Positions 51,862-60,941 of a DNA stretch of 64,000 nucleotides are shown here, piece by piece. Positions within the stretch are counted from its first letter, which is position 1. Each line of letters opens with the position of its first letter. Origin of the DNA: an uncultured Bacteroidia bacterium (lineage in GTDB: Bacteria; Bacteroidota; Bacteroidia; Bacteroidales; F082); the NCBI GenBank assembly GCA_902786745.1, contig CADADR010000001.1, forward strand, positions 124,001 to 188,000. The letters are read 5' to 3'. The notes under the pieces are model-generated. The model worked only from the letters and a program-made list of their open reading frames with translations, was not told where the DNA came from and did not search any database. The position numbers were made by a program, and so were the translations under genes.

Positions 51862-51906
51862 ACTTTTGCGCAATATTTTCTGAATCGGAAACGTTTCGTA
51901 AAACGA
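51862..51906 (+). promoter_or_regulatory. Promoter and palindromic leader of the rprY-like gene
   Basis: TACTTTTG (51862-51869) followed by C is the -7 box. In the leader there are two overlapping palindromic motifs, GAAACGTTTC (51889-51898) and CGTTTCGTAAAACG (51893-51906). They could be an autoregulatory site. Confidence 0.45.
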
Positions 51907-51949
51907 GCAATAATTACATATTTTTACTTTTTATTTTTATTAAAACAAC

Positions 51950-52639
51950 ATGTCACACACTAAAATTCTTTTAGCCGAAGACGATAGAAACTTGGGCATG
52001 ATACTCAAGGCTTTTCTAGAATCAAAAGGATATTCTACTACTTTATGCATGAATGGCGAAGAGGCTTGGAACACGCTGAGCACCGCCGATTTTGACCTCT
52101 GCATCACCGATATCGTGATGCCTATTATGGATGGTTTTACCTTAGCAAAACAAATAAAAAGCGTCAGGCCGATGATGCCCATCATCATCCTCACTGCCAA
52201 AAAGGAACAGGAGGACGTCTTGGAAGGCTTCGGCATCGGTGTTGAAGACTATGTCACTAAGCCTTTCAGCATGGATGAGTTGCTTGCCCGCGTCAAGGTT
52301 TGGGAACGCTGGTGTGCCTATATCCAGGTGAAGGCACAGCCTTCGTTGTTCCATTTGGGCTCCTACACTTTCGACGCACCGCGTCATTTGCTCATCAATG
52401 GTAAGGAGACCAAGAAACTGACTTCGAAGGAAGCCGACTTGCTGCTGATGCTCTGCGAGAACATGGGCAACACCTTGGAGCGCGCCAAGGCCTTGCAACA
52501 GATCTGGGAAGAGGAGAACTACCTCAACGCCCGCTCAATGGACGTCTATATCACCAAGCTCCGCAAATACTTCAAGGACGACCCGAGCGTCGACATCCAA
52601 AACGTTCACGGCGTTGGATTTAAGCTCGTGGTAAGATAA
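51950..52639 (+). CDS. rprY: OmpR/PhoB-family response regulator (RprY-like)
   Basis: The protein has 229 residues. The receiver domain (about 1-118) has acidic pocket Glu10/Asp11/Asp12, phosphoacceptor Asp54 in ITDIVMP, and Lys84 in LTAKK. A winged-helix DNA-binding domain (about 130-229) has LTSKEADLLLMLCENMGNTL and RSMDVYITKLRKYF. Its sequence pattern is like RprY of Bacteroides. No sensor kinase is adjacent, so it is an orphan here. The symbol is assigned by resemblance. Confidence 0.85.
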   Translation: MSHTKILLAEDDRNLGMILKAFLESKGYSTTLCMNGEEAWNTLSTADFDLCITDIVMPIMDGFTLAKQIKSVRPMMPIIILTAKKEQEDVLEGFGIGVEDYVTKPFSMDELLARVKVWERWCAYIQVKAQPSLFHLGSYTFDAPRHLLINGKETKKLTSKEADLLLMLCENMGNTLERAKALQQIWEEENYLNARSMDVYITKLRKYFKDDPSVDIQNVHGVGFKLVVR

Positions 52640-52659
52640 GATAAACGGAATACGTTATG

Positions 52660-52689
52660 AAAGCGGAGCAAGCATGTTCCGCTTTTTTT
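52660..52689. terminator. Bidirectional terminator after rprY and the serine hydrolase gene
   Basis: Stem AAAGCGGA / TCCGCTTT with 10-base loop and T8 tail; the serine hydrolase stop codon lies inside its T tract, so both convergent genes can use it. Confidence 0.75.
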
Positions 52690-53878
52690 ATGGCTGCCAA
52701 GGCTCTGCCTCAGGCAGCTTCACCGTAGTGTCACTGACAAAGTCCCAGATGACTTCGGGAGGGATTAGATAGGTGGTGTTGCCCAACACGACAAGAAAGC
52801 GGTTGTCGCGCTCGTTGCGGATGATGGCACTACGATAACCCTTCCACCAACCATAATGGAAATACATGCCAGGATAATCCTGTGTCAGACGCCAGCCGAA
52901 ACCGTAATTCTCCTTGTTTTTCCATTCGGGCGAGCTGGGCTTGAAGGCCTCGGCTTGCAGGCTGTCGGGCAACAGAAGATGGGCGTCGAGAGCCTGGTTG
53001 TATTTGAAGAGGTCCTCCACCGTAGAGAACATGATCTTGTCGCCCATCACCCCGTTGAGATAGTCGTTTTGCGACTTGACGGGACCTTTGCGATAGAGCT
53101 CATGGCCGTGCACTTCGACCGGCATATACATCGACACCACCTCGTCGTCGCGCATGGAATAGATATAGGAATGCGTCATGCCACAAGGCTCAAAGATGTT
53201 TTCACGCATGAAGTCCTCGAAATGCTGCTTGCTGGCCCGCTCAACCACCGAGGCTAACAGGGCGTAATTGATGTTGTTGTAGAAATACACCGCATCGGGT
53301 GCGCCGTAAACCTCTGGCTTTTTCTCGACCAGCATCTTGATCAATGCCTCGTTGGAGAAGGGTTTCTTGCGGTCGGGCCAATGCTCATCGGCCATCGAGT
53401 CGTAGCGCGGCAAACCCGAACGATGGGTCAACAGCTGTCGGATGGTCACTCCTTCATAAGGAAACTCAGGGATATATCGCCTCACGTCGTCATCATAGTC
53501 CAACTTACCTTTCGCCTTAAGCAACATAATAGCCTCGGCAGTGAACATCTTCGAATCCGATGAGAGCTGGAAGGCGTCATCCAAGCGCAACGAGTCCTTA
53601 TGGCGGCTGCTCAGGTCGCGCCATCCAAAGGCTTTCTCATAAATCACATTACCTTGCTCGGCATAAAGCACGACGCCGTTAAGACCTGCACGACTCACGT
53701 CGGTGAATACCTTGTCAGCCATCTTGGCCCGTTTGGCAATCATCGCCTTGTTGAGATCCACGAACAGGCTGTCGGTATTAATCACCGGCGTTTCGCGACC
53801 ACAACGTCTTCCACAGAAAAAGACGGTGAGCGCCAACAACAGCAAAAGTATCAGGATGAAAAACCTTCTTTGTCTCAT
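52688..53878 (-). CDS. Class C beta-lactamase-like serine hydrolase (S12 family)
   Basis: ATG at 53878 gives 396 residues. The N-terminus (RQRRFFILILLLLLALTVFF) is a signal anchor or lipoprotein-like segment with Cys22. The SxxK motif is Ser106-Asp-Ser-Lys109 (LSSDSKMFT), the Tyr-Xaa-Asn counterpart lies in YNNINYALLA, and the HxG counterpart is in HYGWW. It probably acts on the cell wall or small esters or peptides; family members include beta-lactamases, DD-peptidases and esterases. Substrate not assignable. Confidence 0.87.
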   Translation of the reverse strand: MRQRRFFILILLLLLALTVFFCGRRCGRETPVINTDSLFVDLNKAMIAKRAKMADKVFTDVSRAGLNGVVLYAEQGNVIYEKAFGWRDLSSRHKDSLRLDDAFQLSSDSKMFTAEAIMLLKAKGKLDYDDDVRRYIPEFPYEGVTIRQLLTHRSGLPRYDSMADEHWPDRKKPFSNEALIKMLVEKKPEVYGAPDAVYFYNNINYALLASVVERASKQHFEDFMRENIFEPCGMTHSYIYSMRDDEVVSMYMPVEVHGHELYRKGPVKSQNDYLNGVMGDKIMFSTVEDLFKYNQALDAHLLLPDSLQAEAFKPSSPEWKNKENYGFGWRLTQDYPGMYFHYGWWKGYRSAIIRNERDNRFLVVLGNTTYLIPPEVIWDFVSDTTVKLPEAEPWQP

Positions 53879-53969
53879 TACGGAGGGCAAATTTAGGGAA
53901 AAATGTAGAATTCGAAGGCTGTTTTGGATCAAAATGAAGATTTATTCCTGCTAATTCACTAATTATTAC

Positions 53970-53977
53970 TACTTTTG
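53970..53977 (+). promoter_or_regulatory. -7 promoter box of the DEAD-box helicase gene
   Basis: TACTTTTG followed by C, 31 bases before the ATG. Confidence 0.5.
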
Positions 53978-54008
53978 CAGCCTCAATTACAACCATACAA
54001 TTATTTTC

Positions 54009-56150
54009 ATGTCACAATTTACAGATTTTGGATTGAATCCCGCTCTGTTGAAGGCTATAAAGGAGCTGGGGTTTGAGAATCCTATGCCAATCCAGGAAAA
54101 AGCAATTCCTGTGTTATTGGAGAGCGATGTTGACTTTGTGGGCCTTGCACAGACGGGAACGGGCAAGACGGCTGCCTTTGGCTTGCCGCTATTGAACAAG
54201 ATCGACGAGACGCAGCGTTGCGTCCAGGCGTTGATTCTTTGTCCGACGCGTGAGCTCTGTATGCAAATTACCAGAGACTTGCGCAACTACGCACGTTACA
54301 TTCCAGAAATCCTGATTGTGCCCGTCTATGGCGGCGCCAGCATCGAACTTCAATTCAAAGACTTAGCCAAGAAACCGCAGATCATCGTGGCCACACCAGG
54401 TCGTCTGCGCGATATGATCCGTCGCAACCGCGTCGACTTCAGCAACGTGAAGACGATGATCCTCGACGAGGCCGACGAAATGCTCAACATGGGCTTCCAA
54501 GAGGAAGTCGACGACATCCTCGAGTACATGCCTAAGGAAGGACGCCACACCATGCTCTTCTCGGCCACTATGCCGAAGGAGGTGGAGGCCATCCTCAACA
54601 AGTACATGACCGACCCCGTGAAGGTGGCCGTGGGCGAACGCAACAGCGGCACCGCCAACGTTGACCACATCTATTACATGATGGCCGCCAAGGACCGCTA
54701 CGCGGTGCTGAAGCGCATCATCGACTATACGCCATCCATCTATGGCATCATCTTCTGCCGCACCAAGCTGGAGACCCAAGAGATTGCCGACAACCTCATC
54801 CAAGACGGCTACAACGCCGCCGCCTTGCATGGCGACCTCTCGCAAGGCATGCGCGACAATGTGATGGACCACTTCCGCAAACGCAGCCTGCAACTGCTGG
54901 TGGCTACCGACGTGGCCGCCCGTGGCATCGACGTGAAGGAACTAACCCACATCATCAACTACAACCTGCCTGACGACATCGAGACCTACGTGCACCGCAG
55001 CGGCCGTACGGGTCGCGCCGATAAACGCGGTCTCTGCCTCAGCCTCATCAACTTGCGCGAGAAGAGCAAGATCAAGAGGATTGAGAAGATTGTGGGCCGT
55101 CCCTTCGAGAAGGCCATGATCCCCACGGGTAAGGAAGTGTGCGAGAAGCAGCTCTTCAACCATATCGACCGCATCGAGCATGTCGACATCAACCGCGAGG
55201 AAATCGACGACTACCTGCCTGTCGTGTTCCGCAAGCTCGACTGGATGAGCCGTGAGGAACTCATCACCCGCATGGTGGCACTCAACTTCAACCGTTTCTT
55301 GGATTACTATAAGGACGCCGTCGACCTCAACGTCAACGAAAAAGACGAGAAGAAAGACCGCAGAGAAGTCAAGAAAGAGCGCGAGCACCGCGACGAGACC
55401 ATGAAGCGCCTTTATTTCGGTATGGGTAAGAACGACCACATCCTGCCGCAGAAGATCATCGGCAAGATCAACGACGTCACCCGTTCGAAGAACATCCCGA
55501 TTGGCCGCATCGACCTCTATGGCGACTATTCCTACGTCGACGTGGAAGAAAGCTTCGTCCCGTTGATTCTCGACTGCTTTGCCGACCCGCACAACAACCC
55601 GCGCGGCATCGTGGTGGAGGTGGCCAAAGACCAACCTGAGCGCAAGAAGAGCAGCGAGAAGAAAGACTTCGGCGAGAAGAAAGAACGCAAGGAGCGTCGC
55701 GACCGCGACGAGTTCCGTGAGAGCCGCAAGGAGCGTGACGACTTCCGCGAGAAGCGTGAAAAGCACGACGATGACTTTTTCGAGAAGAAATCGAAGAAGA
55801 AAAAGAAGGACTTCGACGACGACAAGACTTACTACAAGTCGGAACGTTCGCGCGATGGTCGCGAGTGGCTCGACCCCGACTGGAAAAACCACTTAGACGA
55901 CATCGATATCTTCATCGACGATGACGACCGTCCGAGCCGCAAGCAGCGCAACGCTGAGCGTGGCTTCGGTGCCAAGAAGAGCGGCAGCGCTTCGAGAAGC
56001 TCCAGCTCAAGAGGTGGCAGCTCGAGAGGCAGCTCCTCGCGCAGCGGTTCTTCCTCAAGGGAATCGAACCGTGGTCGCCGTGGCGCCAGCCGTTATGACG
56101 ATGGCGATTACTACTCACCTCGCCGCCGTGGCGGAGGCCGCCGTAGATAA
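54009..56150 (+). CDS. DEAD-box RNA helicase with long charged C-terminal tail
   Basis: The protein has 713 residues. Helicase motifs: Q motif (FENPMPIQEKAIP), AQTGTGKT (about 52-59), PTREL, DEAD, SAT, and HRSGRTGRA. A DbpA-type RNA-binding domain follows (about 470-535; NDVTRSKNIPIGRIDLYG, IVVEVAK). After about residue 540 the tail is Lys/Arg/Glu-rich (ERKERRDRDEFRESRKERDD), then Ser/Arg/Gly-rich (GSSRGSSSRSGSSSRES), ending RRRGGGRRR. It acts in ribosome assembly or mRNA unwinding; the tail probably binds RNA. Such low-complexity tails are typical of DeaD-like proteins. Confidence 0.93.
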   Translation: MSQFTDFGLNPALLKAIKELGFENPMPIQEKAIPVLLESDVDFVGLAQTGTGKTAAFGLPLLNKIDETQRCVQALILCPTRELCMQITRDLRNYARYIPEILIVPVYGGASIELQFKDLAKKPQIIVATPGRLRDMIRRNRVDFSNVKTMILDEADEMLNMGFQEEVDDILEYMPKEGRHTMLFSATMPKEVEAILNKYMTDPVKVAVGERNSGTANVDHIYYMMAAKDRYAVLKRIIDYTPSIYGIIFCRTKLETQEIADNLIQDGYNAAALHGDLSQGMRDNVMDHFRKRSLQLLVATDVAARGIDVKELTHIINYNLPDDIETYVHRSGRTGRADKRGLCLSLINLREKSKIKRIEKIVGRPFEKAMIPTGKEVCEKQLFNHIDRIEHVDINREEIDDYLPVVFRKLDWMSREELITRMVALNFNRFLDYYKDAVDLNVNEKDEKKDRREVKKEREHRDETMKRLYFGMGKNDHILPQKIIGKINDVTRSKNIPIGRIDLYGDYSYVDVEESFVPLILDCFADPHNNPRGIVVEVAKDQPERKKSSEKKDFGEKKERKERRDRDEFRESRKERDDFREKREKHDDDFFEKKSKKKKKDFDDDKTYYKSERSRDGREWLDPDWKNHLDDIDIFIDDDDRPSRKQRNAERGFGAKKSGSASRSSSSRGGSSRGSSSRSGSSSRESNRGRRGASRYDDGDYYSPRRRGGGRRR

Positions 56151-56187
56151 TTTTTCGTCACAAAACCGACAAAACCTTCAAAACAAT

Positions 56188-56241
56188 AGTCGTGGGAACT
56201 AGCAACGGCACCCAACCGGGATGCCGTTGCCACTCCCGACT
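56188..56241. repeat. Imperfect hairpin between helicase and GxxExxY genes
   Basis: Arms AGTCGTGGGAACTAGCAACGGCA and its near-complement (TGCCGTTGCCACTCCCGACT) pair over about 20 bases, with loop CCCAACCGGGA. It can serve as terminator of the helicase gene or is part of a dispersed palindrome. Confidence 0.6.
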
Positions 56242-56268
56242 AAAGTTGGGTATTAAAACGCAAACGGT

Positions 56269-56769
56269 ATGATAGACGTTGAGGCTTTGAAAGCTTATGC
56301 TTACGATACGATAGGGGCGATTCACGAAGTCCATAAAGAACTTGGGCCTGGACTGAATGAAAAAGTCTATCAAGAAGGGCTTCAATTGGAACTGTCGGAA
56401 AGAAATATCCCTTTTCAGAAAGAGTTGTTGTTTCATCCTTTGTATCACGGCAAAGAAATGGAAGCTACTTATAGGCTTGATTTCTTGGTGAATAATGATA
56501 TCATTGTAGAGTTGAAGTCTGTTGAGAGTTTAAGCAATGAACATAAAGCTCAACTGTTCAACTATATGAGACTGATGAAAGCTTCGGTCGGCATACTAGT
56601 GAATTTCTATCCACGATTTGCCGAAATTGAACGTTATTTCTTTGATTCAGAAAGCAATGAAGTATATGCCTCCGATGGTTTACCATCAAAAAATACTGTT
56701 AAAGCTCAAAGTGCATCCGTAAGGATGCGTAGGAAAGCATGCCAGTTGGCTGCTTTCCTTGTTCAATAA
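56269..56769 (+). CDS. GxxExxY protein
   Basis: The protein has 166 residues. The family name motif is GLNEKVYQEGLQLEL (Gly, Glu, Tyr about 29-35), followed by YRLDFLVNNDIIVELKSVESL and SVGILVNFYP, a nuclease-like (PD-(D/E)XK-type) pattern with Asp and Glu-Xaa-Lys. The family function is unknown. The usual end is around residue 125-130; here the frame runs on into a hairpin-rich stretch (56705-56760), which adds about 30 residues ending MRRKACQLAAFLVQ. The tail is possibly not functional. Confidence 0.85.
   Translation: MIDVEALKAYAYDTIGAIHEVHKELGPGLNEKVYQEGLQLELSERNIPFQKELLFHPLYHGKEMEATYRLDFLVNNDIIVELKSVESLSNEHKAQLFNYMRLMKASVGILVNFYPRFAEIERYFFDSESNEVYASDGLPSKNTVKAQSASVRMRRKACQLAAFLVQ
56705..56760. 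repeat. Two small hairpins in the tail of the GxxExxY gene
   Basis: GCATCC / GGATGC and GGAAAGCA / TGCTTTCC inverted repeats follow each other in the last 60 bases of the gene, in frame. Confidence 0.55.
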
Positions 56770-56812
56770 AAAAGCGGTTTTGTGAGTTTTGTAGGTTTTG
56801 TGATATAAAAAA

Positions 56813-57721
56813 ATGGCAAAGTTTAAGACATGGATAAAAGCAGCCCGTCCGAGGACGGTGCTGCTCTCTTTTTCAGGGGTGTTGTTGGGTGGCTTTTTGG
56901 CATATAAAACCGGCCCTTCGACAGGCTCAGGGACCTTGCTTTGTGTACTTTTCGCTGCTATCACAGCCGTGTTGCTTCAAATCCTCTCCAACCTCGCCAA
57001 TGACTATGGCGACTTCAAGAAAGGCACCGACAGTGCAAAGCGCGTTGGCCCGCAACGCGAGATGCAGAGTGGTGCCATTACCGAACAAGAGATGAAACGA
57101 GGCTTAGCCATCACGGCTGGTTTATGCCTGGTTTCCGGGGCTTTGCTGATCTTTGTCTTTGCCGGCTTGACCTGGAAAGAGCTGTCCGTTTTTGCAGCCT
57201 TGGGCATAAGTGCAGTTTTGGCAGCCTTGCTCTACACTTTGGGCAAACGTCCTTATGGCTATCGCGGCCTGGGCGATTTGTACTGCTTCCTGTTTTTCGG
57301 TTGGGCAGCTGTGGCGGGAACCTATTATTTGTCTGCTCCTTGGTTCGATTTCAGCGTCTTTCTTCCGGCAACGGCCATGGGCTTTCTCTCCAATGCCGTG
57401 CTCAACATCAACAACATGCGCGACTATGAAAACGACAAGGCTTCGGGCAAGAACAGCCTCGTGGTGAAACTGGGGTTGAAAAAGGCTTTTGTCTACCATA
57501 GCCTGCTCATCGGCGGGGCGTTTGTCTGCCTTACCATCTATCTCGTTTTGCACCAAGCTGCTTGGTATTCCTATCTGTTCTTATTGCTTTCCAGTCTATT
57601 CATCAAAGACTTAATCACCATCAAGAAGACTAAACCCGAGTCGCTTGACCCGTTCCTAGGTAGACAGGTGAAGCATAGTTTCTTGCTCGTGGTGGTTTAT
57701 GGGATACTGTTGTTATTTTGA
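56813..57721 (+). CDS. menA: 1,4-dihydroxy-2-naphthoate polyprenyltransferase MenA
   Basis: The protein has 302 residues and about eight to nine membrane segments. The first prenyl-diphosphate motif is LANDYGDFKKGTDSAKR (Asn63, Asp64, Asp67), the second NNMRDYENDKASGKNSLVVKLG. These are MenA-type UbiA prenyltransferase features; the enzyme attaches the isoprenoid tail in menaquinone synthesis. A REP-type repeat (56914-56932) lies in frame in the loop after the first helix and encodes GPSTGSGT. Confidence 0.93.
   Translation: MAKFKTWIKAARPRTVLLSFSGVLLGGFLAYKTGPSTGSGTLLCVLFAAITAVLLQILSNLANDYGDFKKGTDSAKRVGPQREMQSGAITEQEMKRGLAITAGLCLVSGALLIFVFAGLTWKELSVFAALGISAVLAALLYTLGKRPYGYRGLGDLYCFLFFGWAAVAGTYYLSAPWFDFSVFLPATAMGFLSNAVLNINNMRDYENDKASGKNSLVVKLGLKKAFVYHSLLIGGAFVCLTIYLVLHQAAWYSYLFLLLSSLFIKDLITIKKTKPESLDPFLGRQVKHSFLLVVVYGILLLF
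56914..56932. repeat. REP-type repeat inside menA
   Basis: CCCTTCGACAGGCTCAGGG is an imperfect palindrome well known as a dispersed REP unit in many bacteria. It is in frame and encodes PSTGSG. Confidence 0.7.
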
Positions 57722-57767
57722 TTCGATGTTTTTCAACTAATTAATAGCTATTATTCAAATTTGTTCT

Positions 57768-57775
57768 TATTTTTG
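57768..57775 (+). promoter_or_regulatory. -7 promoter box of the Omp28/thioredoxin gene
   Basis: TATTTTTG followed by C, 47 bases before the ATG. Confidence 0.5.
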
Positions 57776-57821
57776 CAACGAAAAGCATATTCTAATCAAT
57801 ACATCATTAAAACCTAATCCT

Positions 57822-59858
57822 ATGAAAAAAACCTTACTATTTGCATTTGCCATGCTGTTTGCAACGGCAATGATGGCACAAAACCGTGCGGTTTTGCTGC
57901 AAGAATCGTTTGATGATACCTCGATGCCCGCTGGATGGTCGGTTGCTGGCTTTGGCCTAGGCAATTGGTCGGTCTCGCCCACCAACAATGCTGGCGGAGC
58001 AGCCAACGAGATGCATCTCACTTGGAGTCCCCAATTCAATGGTTTGTCTCGACTTGTCTCTCCTGCCGTGGACCTCACGGGCATTAATAGCCTTGTATTC
58101 TCCTTCAAGCATGCCTTAGACAACTACACAGGCAACAACATCATTGGTATCGCTACCACATCTGACGGTGGCACCACATGGAACGAAGCCTGGAGCCAAG
58201 GCTACGGCGCAAGCAACTCTTGGACGGTTAGCCAAGAAATTAGCACACCTGACATGGGTCAAGCCAATGTGCAGTTCTGCATCTTCTTCAATGGCAACAG
58301 CTACAACATCAATGACTGGTACTTTGATGACATCATGGTCTTCACGCTCGAAAACTTAGACCTTGCCATCACCTCGCCCACACTTCCCGACTTCATCGGC
58401 AGCGGCGAGACTGCGTTTGGCATCAATGTGTTCAACTTCGGTGCCACTACGGTAACCTCTGTCGAGGCCACTTACGAAGTGGAGGGCATGGAACCTATTA
58501 TCGAAACCTTTGAGGTCGAAATTCCCTCACTGGGCAGCGAAACGTTGATCTTCCCCACAACGACCCTGTTGAGCCCCGGTACCTACAATGTGGCCTACAG
58601 CATCAACTTGGTCAACGGACAGGAAGACGATGTGCTTGACAACAACACCGCTGAAAAAGCCGTCTTTGCGGCTATCGGCACCGCCGAAAGAATCCCGATG
58701 ATCGAGCACTTCTCATCGTCGACCTGCGGACCCTGCGTGAGTGTCAACACTGCTATGCTGAACTTCTGCAACAACAATCCCGGCCGCTTTACCTACACCA
58801 AGTATCAGATGAACTGGCCCGGCAATGGTGACCCGTACTATACCGCCGAAGGTGGCACCCGTCGTGATTATTACGGCGTGAATGCTGTTCCGCAATGCTT
58901 CCTCGATGGTGAAGACCAAGGCTATGCCGCCGTTCAACAAACTGTTTTCGACCAACATGCCGAAAGAACCGCTTTCGTTGACATTAGAGGCTCCTTCGTT
59001 GTGGAAGGCAATACCATCAATATCAAGGCCGATATCATTCCTTTCATCGATGCCGACGCCCGTGTGTTCGTTTCCGTGAACGAAAAGGAAACCCACAACA
59101 ACGTTGGTGGCAATGGTGAGACCTCGTTCCACCACGTCTTCATGAAGATGTTGCCCGATGCACAAGGCACTACTGTCAACCTGGTCACTTGCGAGCCCCA
59201 GCATTTTGAGTTCACTCAAGACATGTCGGGAACCCACGTCGAGGAGATGAGCGATCTCGAAGTCTCCATCTGGGTGCAAAACTACGACTCCAAGGAGATG
59301 TTCAACAGCCGTTTCGCTTATGAATACACCGAAGAACATCCCTATGCCGTCGAAAACCTCACCCTCATCCAAGACGAGGAAGCCGAAGAGAACACCATGG
59401 TGGCCTCTTGGGATGCACCAACGATGGGTAATCCTAATGGCTACAATGTGTATGTCAACAATGAGTTAGTCGCTGAGAACATCTCCGACTTGAGCTATAC
59501 CTTCCCTGGCGAACTGGGCGCTTTCTATACCGTCGCCGTGGTTGCTCTCTATGGTGATGACAAGACCTCCATCAAAATGCTTGCTGGCATGGAAAACACC
59601 TGGAGCGTCGAGGAAGTCGCAGCTAGCGTGTGCAAGGTTTACCCCAACCCCGCCAACAGCCAAGTGCGCATCGAAGCAGAAAACGACATCGAGAGTGTGA
59701 TGGTCTATAATATGTTAGGCGCTTTGGTCGAAACGGTTAATGCCGACAGCAAGACCGTCAACGTCAACCTGAACCAATACAGCAATGGCGTGTATTTCTT
59801 CAACATCCGCCAGAGCAATGGTGTCGTCACCAACCAACGCGTGGTGGTGAGCCACTGA
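57822..59858 (+). CDS. T9SS-exported protein with adhesin-like and Omp28/thioredoxin-like domains
   Basis: The protein has 678 residues; signal peptide MKKTLLFAFAMLFATAMMAQ. Residues about 25-180 are a cleaved-adhesin/MAM-like sandwich (ESFDDTSMPAGWSVAGFG, WYFDDIMVF). Residues about 185-280 are a CARDB-like Ig domain. Residues about 290-500 match the Omp28 family with a thioredoxin-like motif (IEHFSSSTCGPCVSVN; Cys-Gly-Pro-Cys about 305-308). A fibronectin-type domain and a sorting domain (VYPNPANSQVRI, GVYFFNIR) follow. It is exported and surface-anchored. The CGPC motif suggests redox activity at the cell surface; this is inference. Confidence 0.87.
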   Translation: MKKTLLFAFAMLFATAMMAQNRAVLLQESFDDTSMPAGWSVAGFGLGNWSVSPTNNAGGAANEMHLTWSPQFNGLSRLVSPAVDLTGINSLVFSFKHALDNYTGNNIIGIATTSDGGTTWNEAWSQGYGASNSWTVSQEISTPDMGQANVQFCIFFNGNSYNINDWYFDDIMVFTLENLDLAITSPTLPDFIGSGETAFGINVFNFGATTVTSVEATYEVEGMEPIIETFEVEIPSLGSETLIFPTTTLLSPGTYNVAYSINLVNGQEDDVLDNNTAEKAVFAAIGTAERIPMIEHFSSSTCGPCVSVNTAMLNFCNNNPGRFTYTKYQMNWPGNGDPYYTAEGGTRRDYYGVNAVPQCFLDGEDQGYAAVQQTVFDQHAERTAFVDIRGSFVVEGNTINIKADIIPFIDADARVFVSVNEKETHNNVGGNGETSFHHVFMKMLPDAQGTTVNLVTCEPQHFEFTQDMSGTHVEEMSDLEVSIWVQNYDSKEMFNSRFAYEYTEEHPYAVENLTLIQDEEAEENTMVASWDAPTMGNPNGYNVYVNNELVAENISDLSYTFPGELGAFYTVAVVALYGDDKTSIKMLAGMENTWSVEEVAASVCKVYPNPANSQVRIEAENDIESVMVYNMLGALVETVNADSKTVNVNLNQYSNGVYFFNIRQSNGVVTNQRVVVSH

Positions 59859-59879
59859 TGACATTGAAGTCATCCAAAT

Positions 59880-59909
59880 AAAAAAGGGAACCCGTGGGTT
59901 CCCTTTTTT
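59880..59909. terminator. Bidirectional terminator between the 57822 gene and argF
   Basis: Perfect 14-base arms, AAAAAAGGGAACCC / GGGTTCCCTTTTTT, with a minimal loop (GT centre). It can serve the plus-strand gene and argF. Confidence 0.85.
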
Positions 59910-59931
59910 GTTAAATGCACTTAGACTGTGA

Positions 59932-60933
59932 TTAGTCGCCCAACGTGGCCACCATAACGGCCTTGATGGTGTGCATGCGGTTCTCAGCCTCGTCGAAGAC
60001 GATGCTGTTCTCGCTCTCGAACACGTCCTCGGTGACCTCGATGCCGTTCAAGCCGAACTTCTCATAAACGTCGCGGCCGGCCTTGGTCTCCAGATTGTGA
60101 TACGAAGGAAGGCAGTGCATAAACTTGCACTTGGGGTTGCCTGTCTTTTTCATCAGTTCTGCGTTGACCTGATAGGGCATCAGCATATTGATGCGCTCTT
60201 TCCACACGCTGTCGGGCTCGCCCATCGATACCCAGATGTCAGTGTAGATGAAGTCAAGACCCTTCACGCCCTTCTCCACGTCGTCGGTGACGGTGAGCTT
60301 GGCACCAGTTTCCTTGGCGATTTCCTGGCACTTCTTGACCAGATCTTTGGCCGGCTGCAGTTTCTTGGGGGCGATAATGCGGATGTCCATACCCATCTTC
60401 ACACCACCGACCATCAGGCTGTTGCCCATATTGTAGCGGGCATCGCCGATATAAGCGAACTTCACCTGGTTGAGGGGCTTGTCGGTATGCTCCTGAATGG
60501 TGAGGAAGTCGGCAAGAATCTGAGTGGGGTGGGCTTCGGCGGTAAGACCGTTCCACACGGGGACGCCAGCATATTTGGCCAGTTCCTCGACTGTGGCCTG
60601 GTCGAAGCCACGATACTCGATGCCGTCGAACATACGACCCAGCACGCGGGCGGTGTCAGCCATCGATTCCTTAATACCGATCTGTGAGCCAGTAGGGCCG
60701 AGATAGGTGACGTGGGCACCTTGGTCCTTGGCGCCAACCTCGAAGGCGCAGCGGGTGCGGGTCGAGGTCTTTTCGAAGATGAGGGCGATGTTCTTGCCCG
60801 TCAGTTTGGGTTGTTCGGTGCCTGCATACTTGGCGGCCTTGAGGTCGGCAGCAAGTTTCAGTAAGAACTTAATCTCTTCCGGAGTGAAGTCCAACAACTT
60901 CAGGAAGTTTCTGTTTCTGAGGTTAAAAGCCAT
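59932..60933 (-). CDS. argF: Ornithine carbamoyltransferase
   Basis: The protein has 333 residues. Carbamoyl-phosphate motif STRTR at 57-61, [14 protein letters not shown] before it, and the ornithine-binding FMHCLPSYH near 272-280, [14 protein letters not shown] and [23 protein letters not shown] near the end. This is the standard argF/catabolic-type enzyme: ornithine plus carbamoyl phosphate gives citrulline. It stands alone. Its leader has a GATTTAAAGATT tract (60942-60978) and then a nested palindromic element. Confidence 0.97.
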   Translation of the reverse strand: MAFNLRNRNFLKLLDFTPEEIKFLLKLAADLKAAKYAGTEQPKLTGKNIALIFEKTSTRTRCAFEVGAKDQGAHVTYLGPTGSQIGIKESMADTARVLGRMFDGIEYRGFDQATVEELAKYAGVPVWNGLTAEAHPTQILADFLTIQEHTDKPLNQVKFAYIGDARYNMGNSLMVGGVKMGMDIRIIAPKKLQPAKDLVKKCQEIAKETGAKLTVTDDVEKGVKGLDFIYTDIWVSMGEPDSVWKERINMLMPYQVNAELMKKTGNPKCKFMHCLPSYHNLETKAGRDVYEKFGLNGIEVTEDVFESENSIVFDEAENRMHTIKAVMVATLGD

Positions 60934-60941
60934 AACTTTAT

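Noticed and set aside
54942-55892. 316-codon open frame opposite the DEAD-box helicase
   Set aside because: The helicase frame is certain; the opposite frame is a Val/Leu-rich shadow.
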